The notes under the pieces are model-generated. The model was not told the DNA's origin and did not search any database. It was given only the letters and a program-made list of their open reading frames with translations. This document shows positions 9,161 through 18,422 of a stretch of 64,000 nucleotides of DNA, piece by piece. A program made the position numbers and the translations under genes. The stretch's first letter is position 1; the number at the start of each line of letters is the position of its first letter. The DNA is from Oceanimonas sp052119705 (lineage in GTDB: Bacteria > Pseudomonadota > Gammaproteobacteria > Enterobacterales > Aeromonadaceae), in the NCBI RefSeq assembly GCF_052119705.1, contig NZ_JBGQOP010000017.1, positions 1 to 64,000 on the forward strand. The letters are read 5' to 3'.

Positions 9161-11128
9161 TTACGCTTGCGGCGCTACGGTCGAAATAGGCAGGGCTGGC
9201 TTGGCTATCAAAGAGCGAGTTTCTTCGATGGCTTCGGTGATAATAATCTGCACCGTTTGGCCTAGCTCATACAAGGTGACCTTGTCTAAGTAGACGCGGC
9301 CATCGTCCCAGCTGCATTCTAAGCGATCGCGATTGGCCAAGATCAGTGATGAGGGCATAAAGACGCCGGCACCGTTTTCTTGGAGGCGCAATCTCACACC
9401 ACCACGGCCTACATCGACGATGTCGGCATCAAAAACCTTACCTTCGGCCACGGCTGGCTTCAGGTAACGCACGTATAGCCAGTCGGCGATATCACGCTCG
9501 GCACGACGGTGCATGCGACGCTGTTCTGATAAATGCACGGCCAGCTCGTCACTAGGTACGAAGGCTTCGTGGGCTTCTTCTGCCAAAATCGCCTTAATTA
9601 AGCGATGATTGACAATGTCGCCATATTTACGAATTGGTGAGGTCCAAGTGGCGTAAGCCGTTAAACCTAAACCAAAGTGCGGGCCTGGTACTGGGCTCAT
9701 GGCGGCAAACGATTGGTAACGACGAGTGCGGCTGTCCAGATAAGAGGTTTCGCGATCATCTACCCAGCGGCGCAGGGCACAGAAACCTTCCAGCGTGCTG
9801 AGTGTTTCTGGTGCAAACGGTGACTCGTGAGCGGCAAGCAGCTCCACTAAGCCTTCCATTTTCTCGCTATCAAAACCCAAGTGCACGTTAAAAATACCCG
9901 TGCCGACGCGTGTATTCAGCCAGTTACCACAGGCCAAGTTGGCGGCTATCATCGACTCTTCAACCATCTGGTTGGCGATACGACGATAATCTACCAAGAT
10001 GCCGGTGACGTTGCTGTCTGCATCGAGTGCGAAGCGAAAATCAGGGCGATCTTTAAAGATGATGGCGTGCTTAGTGCGCCAAGCGGCACGCGTGAGCGTG
10101 AACGCTTTCATCTGGCGTAATTGCTCGGCTATTACGTCATTGGCTGGCTGCCAATCACCAATTTCATCAATCCAATTCGACACATTGTCGTAGCTCAGGC
10201 GCGCATGAGAGCGCATGGTAGCCGCAAAGAACTCGGCTTTTTCGTCTACTTTACCGTCATTGTCGATAAACAAGCGCGCGCAGATTACTGGACGCTCAAC
10301 GCCTTCTTTTAATGAGCACAGCTCATCAGACAAGGTGCGCGGCAGCATAGGAATATTACGGCCAGGCAAATAAGCGGTAAAGGCACGCTCGGCGGCCACT
10401 TTGTCCATCACGCTGTTATGAGGTACATAAGCGGTCGGATCGGCGATGGCGACTAATAATTCCCAGCCGTTATCGAGCTTAGTGATGTGTAATGCATCAT
10501 CCATATCCAGCGTGGATTCGGCATCAATAGTGAAGAAAGGCACATCGGTAAGATCACGACGAACCAGAGTATCGGGCACTTGTTGCCAATCTTTGCTGTC
10601 TTCTGGTGCGTGTTTGGCTAATTTGTTGCGCGCCAATACTACCCACCACGGAGCGATTGGGTCGTCAACGCCGGCGATTACCTCGATAACGTTGGCGAAA
10701 AAGCCGTTACCTTTGAGTGGGTGCGAGGTCAGTTCGCCTAATACCCAATCGCCTTCTTTTAGGCTTTTTTCGTCAATGCCTTTAACGGTACGGGCTTTAA
10801 TGGCTTCGTTCATCAAAGGATGGTCGGGCACCAAATTTAAACGGTCACGAAACCATTTTACGCGCGCCACAAAAGTAGTAACGCCGGCTTCGATCAAGGT
10901 TTCTGGCTCTACCAGCTCTCGCTCATTTTCGGTACGCAAGATGGCGGTGATGTGATCGCCATGCATGACTTTTTTCATGTGTGGCGGTGGAATAAAGTAG
11001 CTTTCTTTTTCGCTCACTTCTAAAAAGCCAAAGCCTTTAGAAGTGCCTTTAACCATGCCTTCTTTAACTTGAAGGTCATCACGCATTTGTTGCTTTAGCT
11101 GAGCTAATAGGGGGTTATTTTGAAACAT
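9161..11128 (-). CDS. rnb: Exoribonuclease II
   Basis: A 3'-to-5' processive exoribonuclease that degrades single-stranded mRNA in the cytosol. It is 655 aa, close to the 644 of E. coli. N-terminal cold-shock-type RNA-binding domains (about 1-170) precede the RNB catalytic domain (about 190-520). The catalytic metal-binding aspartates are in TIDAESTLDMDDALHI. An S1 domain lies near 560-645. The stretch GLTAYATWTSPIRKYGDIVNHR is the conserved RNB exit motif. The gene is single and has its own terminator. Confidence 0.96.
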   Translation of the reverse strand: MFQNNPLLAQLKQQMRDDLQVKEGMVKGTSKGFGFLEVSEKESYFIPPPHMKKVMHGDHITAILRTENERELVEPETLIEAGVTTFVARVKWFRDRLNLVPDHPLMNEAIKARTVKGIDEKSLKEGDWVLGELTSHPLKGNGFFANVIEVIAGVDDPIAPWWVVLARNKLAKHAPEDSKDWQQVPDTLVRRDLTDVPFFTIDAESTLDMDDALHITKLDNGWELLVAIADPTAYVPHNSVMDKVAAERAFTAYLPGRNIPMLPRTLSDELCSLKEGVERPVICARLFIDNDGKVDEKAEFFAATMRSHARLSYDNVSNWIDEIGDWQPANDVIAEQLRQMKAFTLTRAAWRTKHAIIFKDRPDFRFALDADSNVTGILVDYRRIANQMVEESMIAANLACGNWLNTRVGTGIFNVHLGFDSEKMEGLVELLAAHESPFAPETLSTLEGFCALRRWVDDRETSYLDSRTRRYQSFAAMSPVPGPHFGLGLTAYATWTSPIRKYGDIVNHRLIKAILAEEAHEAFVPSDELAVHLSEQRRMHRRAERDIADWLYVRYLKPAVAEGKVFDADIVDVGRGGVRLRLQENGAGVFMPSSLILANRDRLECSWDDGRVYLDKVTLYELGQTVQIIITEAIEETRSLIAKPALPISTVAPQA

Positions 11129-11222
11129 ATATAGAAACCTGTCGAAATATGCAGCTGACTATACGGATTTAGGCCTCATATGCCAAGCAGAGCTTGAGTG
11201 TCTGCATCGTGTAAGAGCAGAG

Positions 11223-12143
11223 TCAGAGCGGCGTGAGTCCAGCTATTTGGGGTTTTCCTCGATCATCTACGCCTGAGTCCAGCAGATAACGACAGCGGCC
11301 TAGCGCCAATGGTGCATCTGGCAACCACTGATAAGATAAATGGGCTAACTGATGCTGACCAAGGCCACTTTGTAAGCTATCGCCCAGCATAACTTCCAGC
11401 CCCAAGGCGTGGCCCTGAGCGACCAGCGTTTGGTTGTGGGCAAGGCCGCCCAACTGCGCTGGTCTAACGATCACCGCCTTAGCGAACTCCGCATTGCTCA
11501 GGTCAGCTGCTGCGGTCGAGGCAAAATCAGCATAACGGGCTAAGTCGAGGCCGACCGGTATTGAGTGCAGCCTGCTCAAGGTTTGCGCCTCAGCTAACTC
11601 GGTAGTGGGATCCAGTAGCCAGTCGATACGGCGAGTCTCGATGCGTGACCATAAATCGATGATCTGCTCACTGTGTAAACAAGCGCCTGCGTCCAGCACT
11701 AAGCGCACCTTGGGCGCCAACATGCACAGCTCGCGTATTAACCCTGCGTCGTAATGCACATCACCGGTGAGGATAAGCCAAGCCCGCTCTGGATGTATTC
11801 GCCGACAGCGCCAAGCGCGCACCAGCGGATCCCTTGAGCCTTCCAATAACGGTAAAGAGGCTATCGCGAATAAAGGCATAGTGCTTATTTTAGCCAGCGC
11901 GCAATCTAAGCCAAACTGCACCGCCGGCAATTCGGCTTCATGACGTCGGCCTTGGCGTAAGTGCTCGCAAGCTGCGGTTAAGTCCCGCAGCACAGCGGCT
12001 TCATTCTCACCAATTGGCGCCGCCACCTCACCCCAATGGCCGTCAATCTCTACATAAAAACCGTCCCGTACCGCCACAGTTGCGCCATTGATAGTGAGCG
12101 GAAAAGTTAAGGGTAATTGATAGTGATAAAGGTTAATCAGCAT
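11223..12143 (-). CDS. MenC-like enolase-superfamily protein, active site degenerate
   Basis: A 306-aa protein with the layout of o-succinylbenzoate synthase (MenC): a capping N-terminus (RDGFYVEIDGHWGEVAAPIG), the segment PAVQFGLDCALA, then a barrel. Key residues do not match an active enzyme. The KxK catalytic pair expected near residue 120 is absent (the region reads HPERAWLILTGD). The first metal ligand D151 is kept (VLDAGA). The usual EEP/EQP ligand motif reads LLDP (L177-D178). D200 is kept, and the second catalytic lysine appears as arginine in VIVRPAQLGG. No other menaquinone gene is nearby. It may be an inactivated paralogue or have a new role. The call rests on fold-level resemblance. 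The gene starts divergently from the thiamine operon. Confidence 0.6.
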   Translation of the reverse strand: MLINLYHYQLPLTFPLTINGATVAVRDGFYVEIDGHWGEVAAPIGENEAAVLRDLTAACEHLRQGRRHEAELPAVQFGLDCALAKISTMPLFAIASLPLLEGSRDPLVRAWRCRRIHPERAWLILTGDVHYDAGLIRELCMLAPKVRLVLDAGACLHSEQIIDLWSRIETRRIDWLLDPTTELAEAQTLSRLHSIPVGLDLARYADFASTAAADLSNAEFAKAVIVRPAQLGGLAHNQTLVAQGHALGLEVMLGDSLQSGLGQHQLAHLSYQWLPDAPLALGRCRYLLDSGVDDRGKPQIAGLTPL

Positions 12144-12334
12144 ATTGGTATCTCTGAACAGGCCGCCCAGTTAGGGCTATTATCTTTACCTGAAATTAAC
12201 ATTGCCGCGATTATATGGCTAGCCGCCTAGATCTCATTAGGCATTGGTAGCGTTATTACCTTTAAAGTATTTTTAGCTGCAACATGCGGTATTTATCTGC
12301 GATTTTGTCATGTTGAACGCTGTTATCGGCTCTT

Positions 12335-12364
12335 TTGTCGGCAGTTAGCTGAATTATTTATAAT
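12335..12364 (+). promoter_or_regulatory. Promoter of the thiamine operon
   Basis: The -35 TTGTCG (12335-12340) and a perfect -10 TATAAT (12359-12364) are separated by 18 bp. Transcription would start near 12371, about 40 bases before the TPP riboswitch. The remaining gap back to 12144 shows nothing further. Confidence 0.55.
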
Positions 12365-12412
12365 CAATAACCGCTTTGCTTTTGTGATTTGGATCTGTTT
12401 TACTGGCCACTA

Positions 12413-12507
12413 TCTTGTCGGAGTGCTCTATATGGGCTGAGACCACAGTAAGTGGGATCCGTTGAACCTGATCAGGCTAATACCTGCGTAAGGGAAGCAA
12501 GTGAGAA
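12413..12507 (+). promoter_or_regulatory. TPP (THI-box) riboswitch
   Basis: The conserved aptamer blocks appear in order: GTCGGAGTGC, then GGGCTGAGACC (the pyrimidine-sensing loop), then GATCCGTTGAACCTGATCAGG, CTAATACCTGCG and AAGGGAAGCA. This is the canonical thiamine pyrophosphate aptamer. It would shut off thiC and the downstream genes when TPP is plentiful. A CCTCCT run at 12521-12526 downstream could take part in an expression platform, but I did not fold it. Confidence 0.96.
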
Positions 12508-12591
12508 TTTGGCGCATACCCTCCTCTGCCATTTTCTTATCAACACTCCTGACAAGCTTTTTCACCCAACATGGATTTAAGTGAGATTGCT

Positions 12592-14604
12592 ATGTCAAAA
12601 ATAATGTCAACGAAAGCAGCAAACCAAAAATTAACTAACGTTTCAGATCAACAACCTAAAAAAGTGAACCGCCGCGAAGTCCGCAGCCAAGCTCAAGAGT
12701 TTATCGATAACTTGAAAGGCGAACACTTTCCGAATTCTCAGCGTATTTATCTGCAAGGTTCACGCCCAGATATTCGTGTGGCGATGCGTGAAATTCATTT
12801 AGCCGATAGTTTCAAAGGCGGCAGTGAAGAAAATCCCATTCTTGAGCCTAATGACCCTATTCCTGTCTATGACACCTCAGGCCCTTATGGCGATCCAGAA
12901 GTCGAGTTAGATGTACGCCAAGGCTTGCCACAGCTGCGCCGTCAGTGGATTTTGGACCGTGACGACACCATAGAATTGGCACAAGTCAGCTCAGAATTCA
13001 CTCAAGAGCGCATGGCGGATGATGGCTACGATCACTTGCGCTTCGAGCATATGCCTAAGCCCCGCAAAGCCAAGTTAGGCCAGTGTGTGACGCAAATGCA
13101 CTATGCGCGAAAAGGCATTATCACGCCGGAAATGGAATACATCGCCATCCGTGAAAACATGGGCCGCGAGCGGGTGCGTGATGAAATGCTGTTAAAACAA
13201 CATAAGGGCGAAAACTTTGGCGCCAACCTGCCAGAGAACATCACCCCTGAGTTTGTACGCAAAGAGGTGGCCGAAGGTCGCGCTATTATTCCGGCCAACA
13301 TTAACCACGCCGAATCTGAGCCTATGATTATCGGCCGCAACTTCTTGATTAAGATCAACGCCAATATCGGTAACTCGGCGGTAACCTCGTCGATTGAAGA
13401 AGAAGTTGAGAAGTTGGTGTGGGCCACCCGCTGGGGTGCCGATAACGTGATGGACCTGTCGACGGGGCGTAATATTCACGAGACTCGCGAGTGGATCTTG
13501 CGTAACAGTCCAGTGCCAATCGGCACAGTCCCTATCTATCAGGCGTTGGAAAAAGTAAACGGCGTGGCCGAAGACTTAAACTGGGAAGTGTTCCGCGATA
13601 CCTTGATTGAACAAGCCGAGCAGGGCGTGGATTACTTCACTATTCACGCCGGCGTCTTGCTGCGCTACGTGCCTATGACTGCCAAGCGCGTCACCGGTAT
13701 CGTCTCCCGTGGCGGCTCTATTATGGCCAAATGGTGTTTATCCCATCATAAAGAAAGTTTTCTTTACGAGCGTTTTCGCGATATTTGTGAGATCTGTGCC
13801 GCCTATGACGTGTCCTTGTCGCTCGGTGATGGCATGCGCCCCGGCTCGATTGCTGATGCTAACGACGAAGCCCAGTTTGCCGAGTTGTATACGCTGGGCG
13901 AGCTAACTAAGATTGCTTGGGAATACGATGTGCAGGTGATGATTGAAGGCCCGGGTCACGTGCCTATGCACATGATCAAACGCAATATGGAAGAGCAGTT
14001 AGAGCATTGCCATGAGGCGCCGTTTTATACGCTTGGGCCCCTGACTACCGATATTGCCCCTGGCTATGACCACATTACCTCTGGCATAGGTGCTGCTTTA
14101 ATTGGTTGGTACGGCTGCGCCATGTTGTGTTACGTCACGCCAAAAGAGCACTTAGGTCTGCCAAATAAAGAAGATGTGAAGCAGGGCTTGATCACCTATA
14201 AGATAGCCGCCCATGCGGCTGACTTAGCCAAAGGTCATCCGGGCGCCCAGATTCGTGATAACGCTTTGTCCTTGGCGCGGTTTGAATTCCGTTGGGAAGA
14301 CCAGTTTAATTTAAGCTTAGATCCAATAACGGCCCGTGATTATCATGATGAGTCTTTGCCTCAAGAGTCCGGCAAGGTAGCGCACTTTTGCTCTATGTGC
14401 GGGCCTAAATTCTGCTCCATGAAGATCACCCAAGAGGTGCGTGAGTATGCGGCGGCACAAGAATCTATCGCCATTCAAATGGTCGATATCAATGGCAACC
14501 ACGAAACTGTGATCGCGGGCATGGCGCAGATGTCAGAAGAATTCAAAAAGCGCGGTGGTGAGCTTTATCACCAAGTAGACAAATTGGAGAAGGAATTGCT
14601 ATGA
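12592..14604 (+). CDS. thiC: Phosphomethylpyrimidine synthase
   Basis: A radical-SAM enzyme that converts aminoimidazole ribotide to HMP-P, the pyrimidine half of thiamine. The start at 12592 (670 aa) is preferred over an in-frame ATG at 12571, because only the former has an upstream GTGAG. The C-terminal [4Fe-4S] motif CSMCGPKFCSMK is present, as are the family signatures LSLGDGMRPGS and MIEGPGHVPMH. It is first gene after the TPP riboswitch. Its stop overlaps the thiDE start by four bases (ATGA). Confidence 0.97.
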   Translation: MSKIMSTKAANQKLTNVSDQQPKKVNRREVRSQAQEFIDNLKGEHFPNSQRIYLQGSRPDIRVAMREIHLADSFKGGSEENPILEPNDPIPVYDTSGPYGDPEVELDVRQGLPQLRRQWILDRDDTIELAQVSSEFTQERMADDGYDHLRFEHMPKPRKAKLGQCVTQMHYARKGIITPEMEYIAIRENMGRERVRDEMLLKQHKGENFGANLPENITPEFVRKEVAEGRAIIPANINHAESEPMIIGRNFLIKINANIGNSAVTSSIEEEVEKLVWATRWGADNVMDLSTGRNIHETREWILRNSPVPIGTVPIYQALEKVNGVAEDLNWEVFRDTLIEQAEQGVDYFTIHAGVLLRYVPMTAKRVTGIVSRGGSIMAKWCLSHHKESFLYERFRDICEICAAYDVSLSLGDGMRPGSIADANDEAQFAELYTLGELTKIAWEYDVQVMIEGPGHVPMHMIKRNMEEQLEHCHEAPFYTLGPLTTDIAPGYDHITSGIGAALIGWYGCAMLCYVTPKEHLGLPNKEDVKQGLITYKIAAHAADLAKGHPGAQIRDNALSLARFEFRWEDQFNLSLDPITARDYHDESLPQESGKVAHFCSMCGPKFCSMKITQEVREYAAAQESIAIQMVDINGNHETVIAGMAQMSEEFKKRGGELYHQVDKLEKELL

Positions 14605-16109
14605 CAAGACCCATAGTCTGGACCATTGCCGGTTCTGATTCGGGCGGCGGCGCTGGAATTCAGGCCGACTTGCACACCATTCATACACTGGGCGGCCACG
14701 GCTGCTCGGTTATTTCCGCCATTACCGCGCAAAACTCCGTTGCTGTGTCCATGGTTGAGCCTGTGTTAATGCAGGCTTTTACCAGCCAACTCGTGTCATT
14801 GGCCACGGATATGCAAGCGAAAGCCATCAAGATTGGTTTGTTGCCGGGGGGCTTGCGTGCCGAAGTATTGGCTCGCTACCTGCGCGAATATCGCCGCCAA
14901 TGGCAACCTTATGTGGTGCTGGATCCGGTGGCGATTGCCAGTACTGGTCAGGCCATGGCGGAAGCCAGTTTATTGCCGGCCATCAAGCAGCATCTGTTAG
15001 CAGAAGTGGACTTAATTACCCCGAACGCCACCGAATTAGCAGTATTGTCGGGCATTACGCCCGACTCTGCAGCGAACGTGCGTGCGGGTGCCGCGGCACT
15101 GCTTGAAATGGGTGCTCGTGCCGTGCTGGTGAAAGGCGGCCACTTCGCTTGGGCAGGCAAGCAAGCTATCGACTTTTACACCGACGGCGCGCGTGAAATT
15201 TGGCTCGCCAGCACCAAAGTCGAGACAGTACACGGTCACGGCACAGGTTGTACTCTTTCTTCTGCTATCGCTACCGCCATTGCACTGGATTATCCGATTG
15301 AAGATGCGCTGGTATTAGCTAAAGCCTATGTCAACCAAGGCTTGAAAGGCGCCGAGGCTATAGGTGCAGGTGCCGGTCCGGTAGCGCATTTAGGCTGGCC
15401 GACAGATCTGAATGACTTCCCCACTGTGGTGATGCCAGGCTCTGCTTTGGCCGAGCAGTTAGGCATTAGTGGCCCGCATCCTAAGGGTGAGTTTGCCGCT
15501 ATGGATACCCTTAAACTGGGCTTGTATCCGGTGGTCACTAGCATCACTTTGCTAGAGCAACTGCTGACCTGGGGCGTGCGCACTTTACAGCTGCGCATCA
15601 AAGATAAAACCGATGATCAGGTAGAGGCTGATATTAAGGCCGCCGTTGAGCTGGGCCAGCGTTTTAACGCGCGCCTGTTTATCAACGACTACTGGCGCTT
15701 GGCCATCAAACATGGCGCTTATGGCGTGCATTTAGGTCAAGAAGACATAGAAATCGCCGATCTTGAGGCAATTCGTGCCGCTGGCATTAAGCTAGGCTTA
15801 TCGACTCACGGCTACTATGAAATGCTGCGTGCCCGTGAGCTAAAGCCGTCTTACTTGGCCTTGGGGCATATTTTCCCTACCAAGACCAAAGATATGCCCT
15901 CGCGCCCCCAAGGCTTAGAACGCTTACATCGCTATGTGGCGCTAATGGAAAAAGAGTTTCCGTTAGTGGCGATTGGTGGCATTAGCCGTGACCGTGTGCC
16001 TCTAGTGGCGGAAACCGGCATTGGCAGCATCGCCTTAGTAACGGCAATCACAGAAGCGGCCAATCCAGAAGCGGCAACCCGTGAGCTGCTGGCGCTGGTG
16101 GAGGGCTAA
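14601..16109 (+). CDS. thiDE: ThiD-ThiE fusion: HMP(-P) kinase / thiamine-phosphate synthase
   Basis: Bifunctional enzyme of thiamine assembly. Residues about 1-265 are ThiD, which phosphorylates HMP and HMP-P; they start with TIAGSDSGGGAGIQADLHT and carry the GHGTGCTLSSAIA anion hole. Residues about 300-500 are ThiE, which joins HMP-PP and thiazole phosphate; motifs are TLQLRIKDK, FINDYW, GVHLGQED and AIGGIS. A short linker joins the two. The fusion replaces the separate thiE found in this place in enteric operons. It overlaps thiC by four bases. Confidence 0.96.
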   Translation: MTRPIVWTIAGSDSGGGAGIQADLHTIHTLGGHGCSVISAITAQNSVAVSMVEPVLMQAFTSQLVSLATDMQAKAIKIGLLPGGLRAEVLARYLREYRRQWQPYVVLDPVAIASTGQAMAEASLLPAIKQHLLAEVDLITPNATELAVLSGITPDSAANVRAGAAALLEMGARAVLVKGGHFAWAGKQAIDFYTDGAREIWLASTKVETVHGHGTGCTLSSAIATAIALDYPIEDALVLAKAYVNQGLKGAEAIGAGAGPVAHLGWPTDLNDFPTVVMPGSALAEQLGISGPHPKGEFAAMDTLKLGLYPVVTSITLLEQLLTWGVRTLQLRIKDKTDDQVEADIKAAVELGQRFNARLFINDYWRLAIKHGAYGVHLGQEDIEIADLEAIRAAGIKLGLSTHGYYEMLRARELKPSYLALGHIFPTKTKDMPSRPQGLERLHRYVALMEKEFPLVAIGGISRDRVPLVAETGIGSIALVTAITEAANPEAATRELLALVEG

Positions 16110-16110
16110 T

Positions 16111-16896
16111 ATGCTTAACGACGGCGAATCTGATGTCATTGAGCTTAGCGACGACGAATTTATGCGCTATAGCCGGCACTTGCTGCTGGAAGAGGTGGGC
16201 GAGCAAGGTCAGCGAGCGCTGAAGCAGGCTTCGGTATTAGTAGTTGGGCTAGGTGGTTTAGGCTCGCCGGCGGTGCAATATTTGGCCGCGGCGGGCGTGG
16301 GCACTTTATGGTTGGCTGATTTTGATCATATTGAGGTCAGCAACCTACAGCGCCAAACTTTGTATGATATGGACAGTTTAAAGCAAAGTAAGGCCGAAAC
16401 TGCCCGTATCAAGCTGCACAAGCTTAATCCCGAAGTGGAAGTGATCGCCATCAATCAAAAGATGGATGAGCAAAATCTGGCCGGTTTTGTGTCCGAGGTA
16501 GATTTGGTGCTGGACTGCACCGACAATATTTTGATCCGCCAGCAACTGAATGCCGCCTGCTACGGTGCGGGAAAACCCCTGCTGGTGGGGGCTGCCATTC
16601 GTTTTGAAGGCCAATTACTGGCGCTGGATCCGAAGCGCGACCATGGCTGTTATCGTTGCCTGTATGGCACAGATATTGGCGAGCAGCTGAACTGCAGCAA
16701 TTCAGGCGTAATTGGCCCAGTAGTGGGCACGATCGGCATGTTGCAGGCGCTGGAAGCCATCAAGTATTTCACCGGCACCGGGACAGTACCTTGGGGTGAG
16801 CTAAAACTGTTTGATGCCAAAAATCATAGTTGGCACGGCCTGCGGGTGCCGAAGGATCCCGCTTGTCCGGTATGTGGGCTTAAGGGAGATAAGTAA
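16111..16896 (+). CDS. thiF: ThiS adenylyltransferase
   Basis: E1-like enzyme that adenylates the C-terminal glycine of ThiS so that sulfur can be loaded. The ATG at 16111 (261 aa) has GGAGGG seven bases upstream and is the sound start. An upstream in-frame GTG falls inside thiDE. The nucleotide loop GLGGLGSPAVQYLAAAGVG, the R/N motif SNLQRQ and two zinc cysteine pairs (CYRC and CPVC) are visible. The stop overlaps the thiS start by one base (TAATG). Confidence 0.95.
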   Translation: MLNDGESDVIELSDDEFMRYSRHLLLEEVGEQGQRALKQASVLVVGLGGLGSPAVQYLAAAGVGTLWLADFDHIEVSNLQRQTLYDMDSLKQSKAETARIKLHKLNPEVEVIAINQKMDEQNLAGFVSEVDLVLDCTDNILIRQQLNAACYGAGKPLLVGAAIRFEGQLLALDPKRDHGCYRCLYGTDIGEQLNCSNSGVIGPVVGTIGMLQALEAIKYFTGTGTVPWGELKLFDAKNHSWHGLRVPKDPACPVCGLKGDK

Positions 16897-17096
16897 TGCA
16901 AATAACACTGAACGATAAAACCATGATGCTGACCGAGGGCATTACGCTGGCCGAGTTATTGCTGGAGCTTGAGCAAAACAAGCCCGGTGTGGCGGTGGCG
17001 CTTAACCAATCTGTGGTAGCGCGCGGCCAGTGGTCCGAACAAATCTTAACTGAAAACGATAAAATTACCTTATTTCACGCCATAGCCGGAGGCTAA
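16896..17096 (+). CDS. thiS: Sulfur carrier protein ThiS
   Basis: A 66-aa ubiquitin-like protein ending in the diagnostic Gly-Gly (HAIAGG). That terminus is adenylated by ThiF, then thiocarboxylated, and it donates sulfur to the thiazole made by ThiG. It lies between thiF and thiG, with one-base overlap and one-base spacing. Confidence 0.95.
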   Translation: MQITLNDKTMMLTEGITLAELLLELEQNKPGVAVALNQSVVARGQWSEQILTENDKITLFHAIAGG

Positions 17097-17097
17097 C

Positions 17098-17865
17098 ATG
17101 AGTCTTGTCATTGCCAATAAAACCTTTAGTTCTCGTCTTTTTACCGGAACGGGTAAATTTGCCAACCGTCAGCAGATGAAAGATGCGTTTTTTGCGGGTG
17201 GCTCAGAGATGGTCACCATGGCAATGAAGCGCGTCGATCTGGTCAATCACAGCGACGATATTTTACCGCCACTACTTGAGCTGGGCGTACATTTACTGCC
17301 TAACACCGCTGGGGCGCATACGGTAGAAGAGGCGCTATTTGCCGCGCGTCTGGCTCGTGAAGCGCTGGGTACTAACTGGGTCAAACTAGAAGTGCACCCA
17401 GATCCTAAGTATTTGCTGCCTGACCCAATCGAAACGCTTAAAGCGGCCGAAATCTTGGTCAAAGAAGGCTTTATCGTGCTGCCTTATTGCAGTGCAGATC
17501 CGTTATTGTGCAAGCGCTTAGAAGAAGCAGGTTGTGCCGCCGTTATGCCATTAGGTGCCCCCATTGGCACCAATAAAGGCCTAGTGACCCATGATTTTCT
17601 GCAAATTATTATCGAGCAGGCCAATATTCCCGTGATCGTAGATGCAGGAATTGGCGCGCCTAGCCATGCGGCTTACGCCATGGAATTGGGTGCTGATGCC
17701 GTGTTGGTAAATACTGCCATCGCGACCGCACGTGACCCTATTGCCATGGCGCGGGCCTTTAAACTGGCGGTTGAGTCTGGTCGTCACGCTTATTTAGCCG
17801 GTTTGCCAAGCAAGAGCCAATATGCACAGGCGACTAGCCCGCTGACTAATTTTGCTAATAAATAG
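17098..17865 (+). CDS. thiG: Thiazole synthase
   Basis: Builds the thiazole phosphate of thiamine from deoxyxylulose phosphate, ThiS thiocarboxylate and dehydroglycine. It is 255 aa with the family opening NKTFSSRLFTGTGKF, the Schiff-base lysine region WVKLEVHPDPKYLLPD, and the phosphate-binding DAGIGAPSHAA and GADAVLVNTAIA. It is the last thi gene here. ThiH or ThiO, which supply dehydroglycine, would normally be expected next and is absent. Confidence 0.96.
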   Translation: MSLVIANKTFSSRLFTGTGKFANRQQMKDAFFAGGSEMVTMAMKRVDLVNHSDDILPPLLELGVHLLPNTAGAHTVEEALFAARLAREALGTNWVKLEVHPDPKYLLPDPIETLKAAEILVKEGFIVLPYCSADPLLCKRLEEAGCAAVMPLGAPIGTNKGLVTHDFLQIIIEQANIPVIVDAGIGAPSHAAYAMELGADAVLVNTAIATARDPIAMARAFKLAVESGRHAYLAGLPSKSQYAQATSPLTNFANK

Positions 17866-17973
17866 ACCCTTCGGGCAGCGCTAAGCCTTAAGCTGTTAGA
17901 ACTAAAACCGCTAGCACTAAAGTCGTAAAGGGTGACGGCGCTATATCAACCCTGAATTTAAAAAAATAGTTAT

Positions 17974-18001
17974 AAAAAACCTGCTGCGGCAGGTTTTTTT
18001 A
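17974..18001 (+). terminator. Terminator of the thiamine operon
   Basis: A hairpin AAAAACCTGC, loop TGCG, GCAGGTTTTT with a run of T on the + strand, about 110 bp after the thiG stop. It closes the operon, which supports thiG as the true last gene. Confidence 0.88.
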
Positions 18002-18105
18002 TATCTAAATTTTGCGCCTGGTCAGGCTTAGACGCAGCATTCTCGATGACGAACGGTAAATATGGTGTGCTTGGTAGGCAGTGGTAACATAAACACTTAA
18101 GCTAA

Positions 18106-18379
18106 ACTGATTACCAATAAAGCTCAGCCATGTTTCAGTAAACTAATCACCAATAAATTCAAAAATTTACATGGAACGACTCGTGTTTTCGGTAAGAATA
18201 TGGGACTCAGTTTGGTGTTTTGACCTTGTAGGGGCCAATTTATTCGGCCCGGTTTAGTGTTTTGGTCTAAATCTAAACCTCAATAACAGCCAGCAAAGCT
18301 GGCCAGCCGAATAAATTGGCTGCTACAAAGGACAAACCAAAACAACGCGCATCATGGCTGAAGTTCATACGTAATCAGG
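18106..18379 (+). mobile_element. MITE-like element, copy B
   Basis: A non-coding element of about 274 bp between thiG and the TM2 gene. The ends are CTGATTAC (18107-18114) and GTAATCAGG (18371-18379). The outer 26 bases of the two ends match as an imperfect inverted repeat at about 21 positions, including an inner block TCAGCCATG. An exact 8-bp direct repeat TAAGCTAA flanks it (18098-18105 and 18380-18387). It is nearly identical over most of its length to the inverted copy at 51799-52087. No coding capacity was seen. Confidence 0.85.
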
Positions 18380-18422
18380 TAAGCTAATAACTAGCACTTG
18401 GCCACCACCATGGAGTTTGATT

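Noticed and set aside
10446..10955. Long open frame opposite rnb
   Set aside because: It is the antisense shadow of a well-conserved gene, with no start signals or domain.
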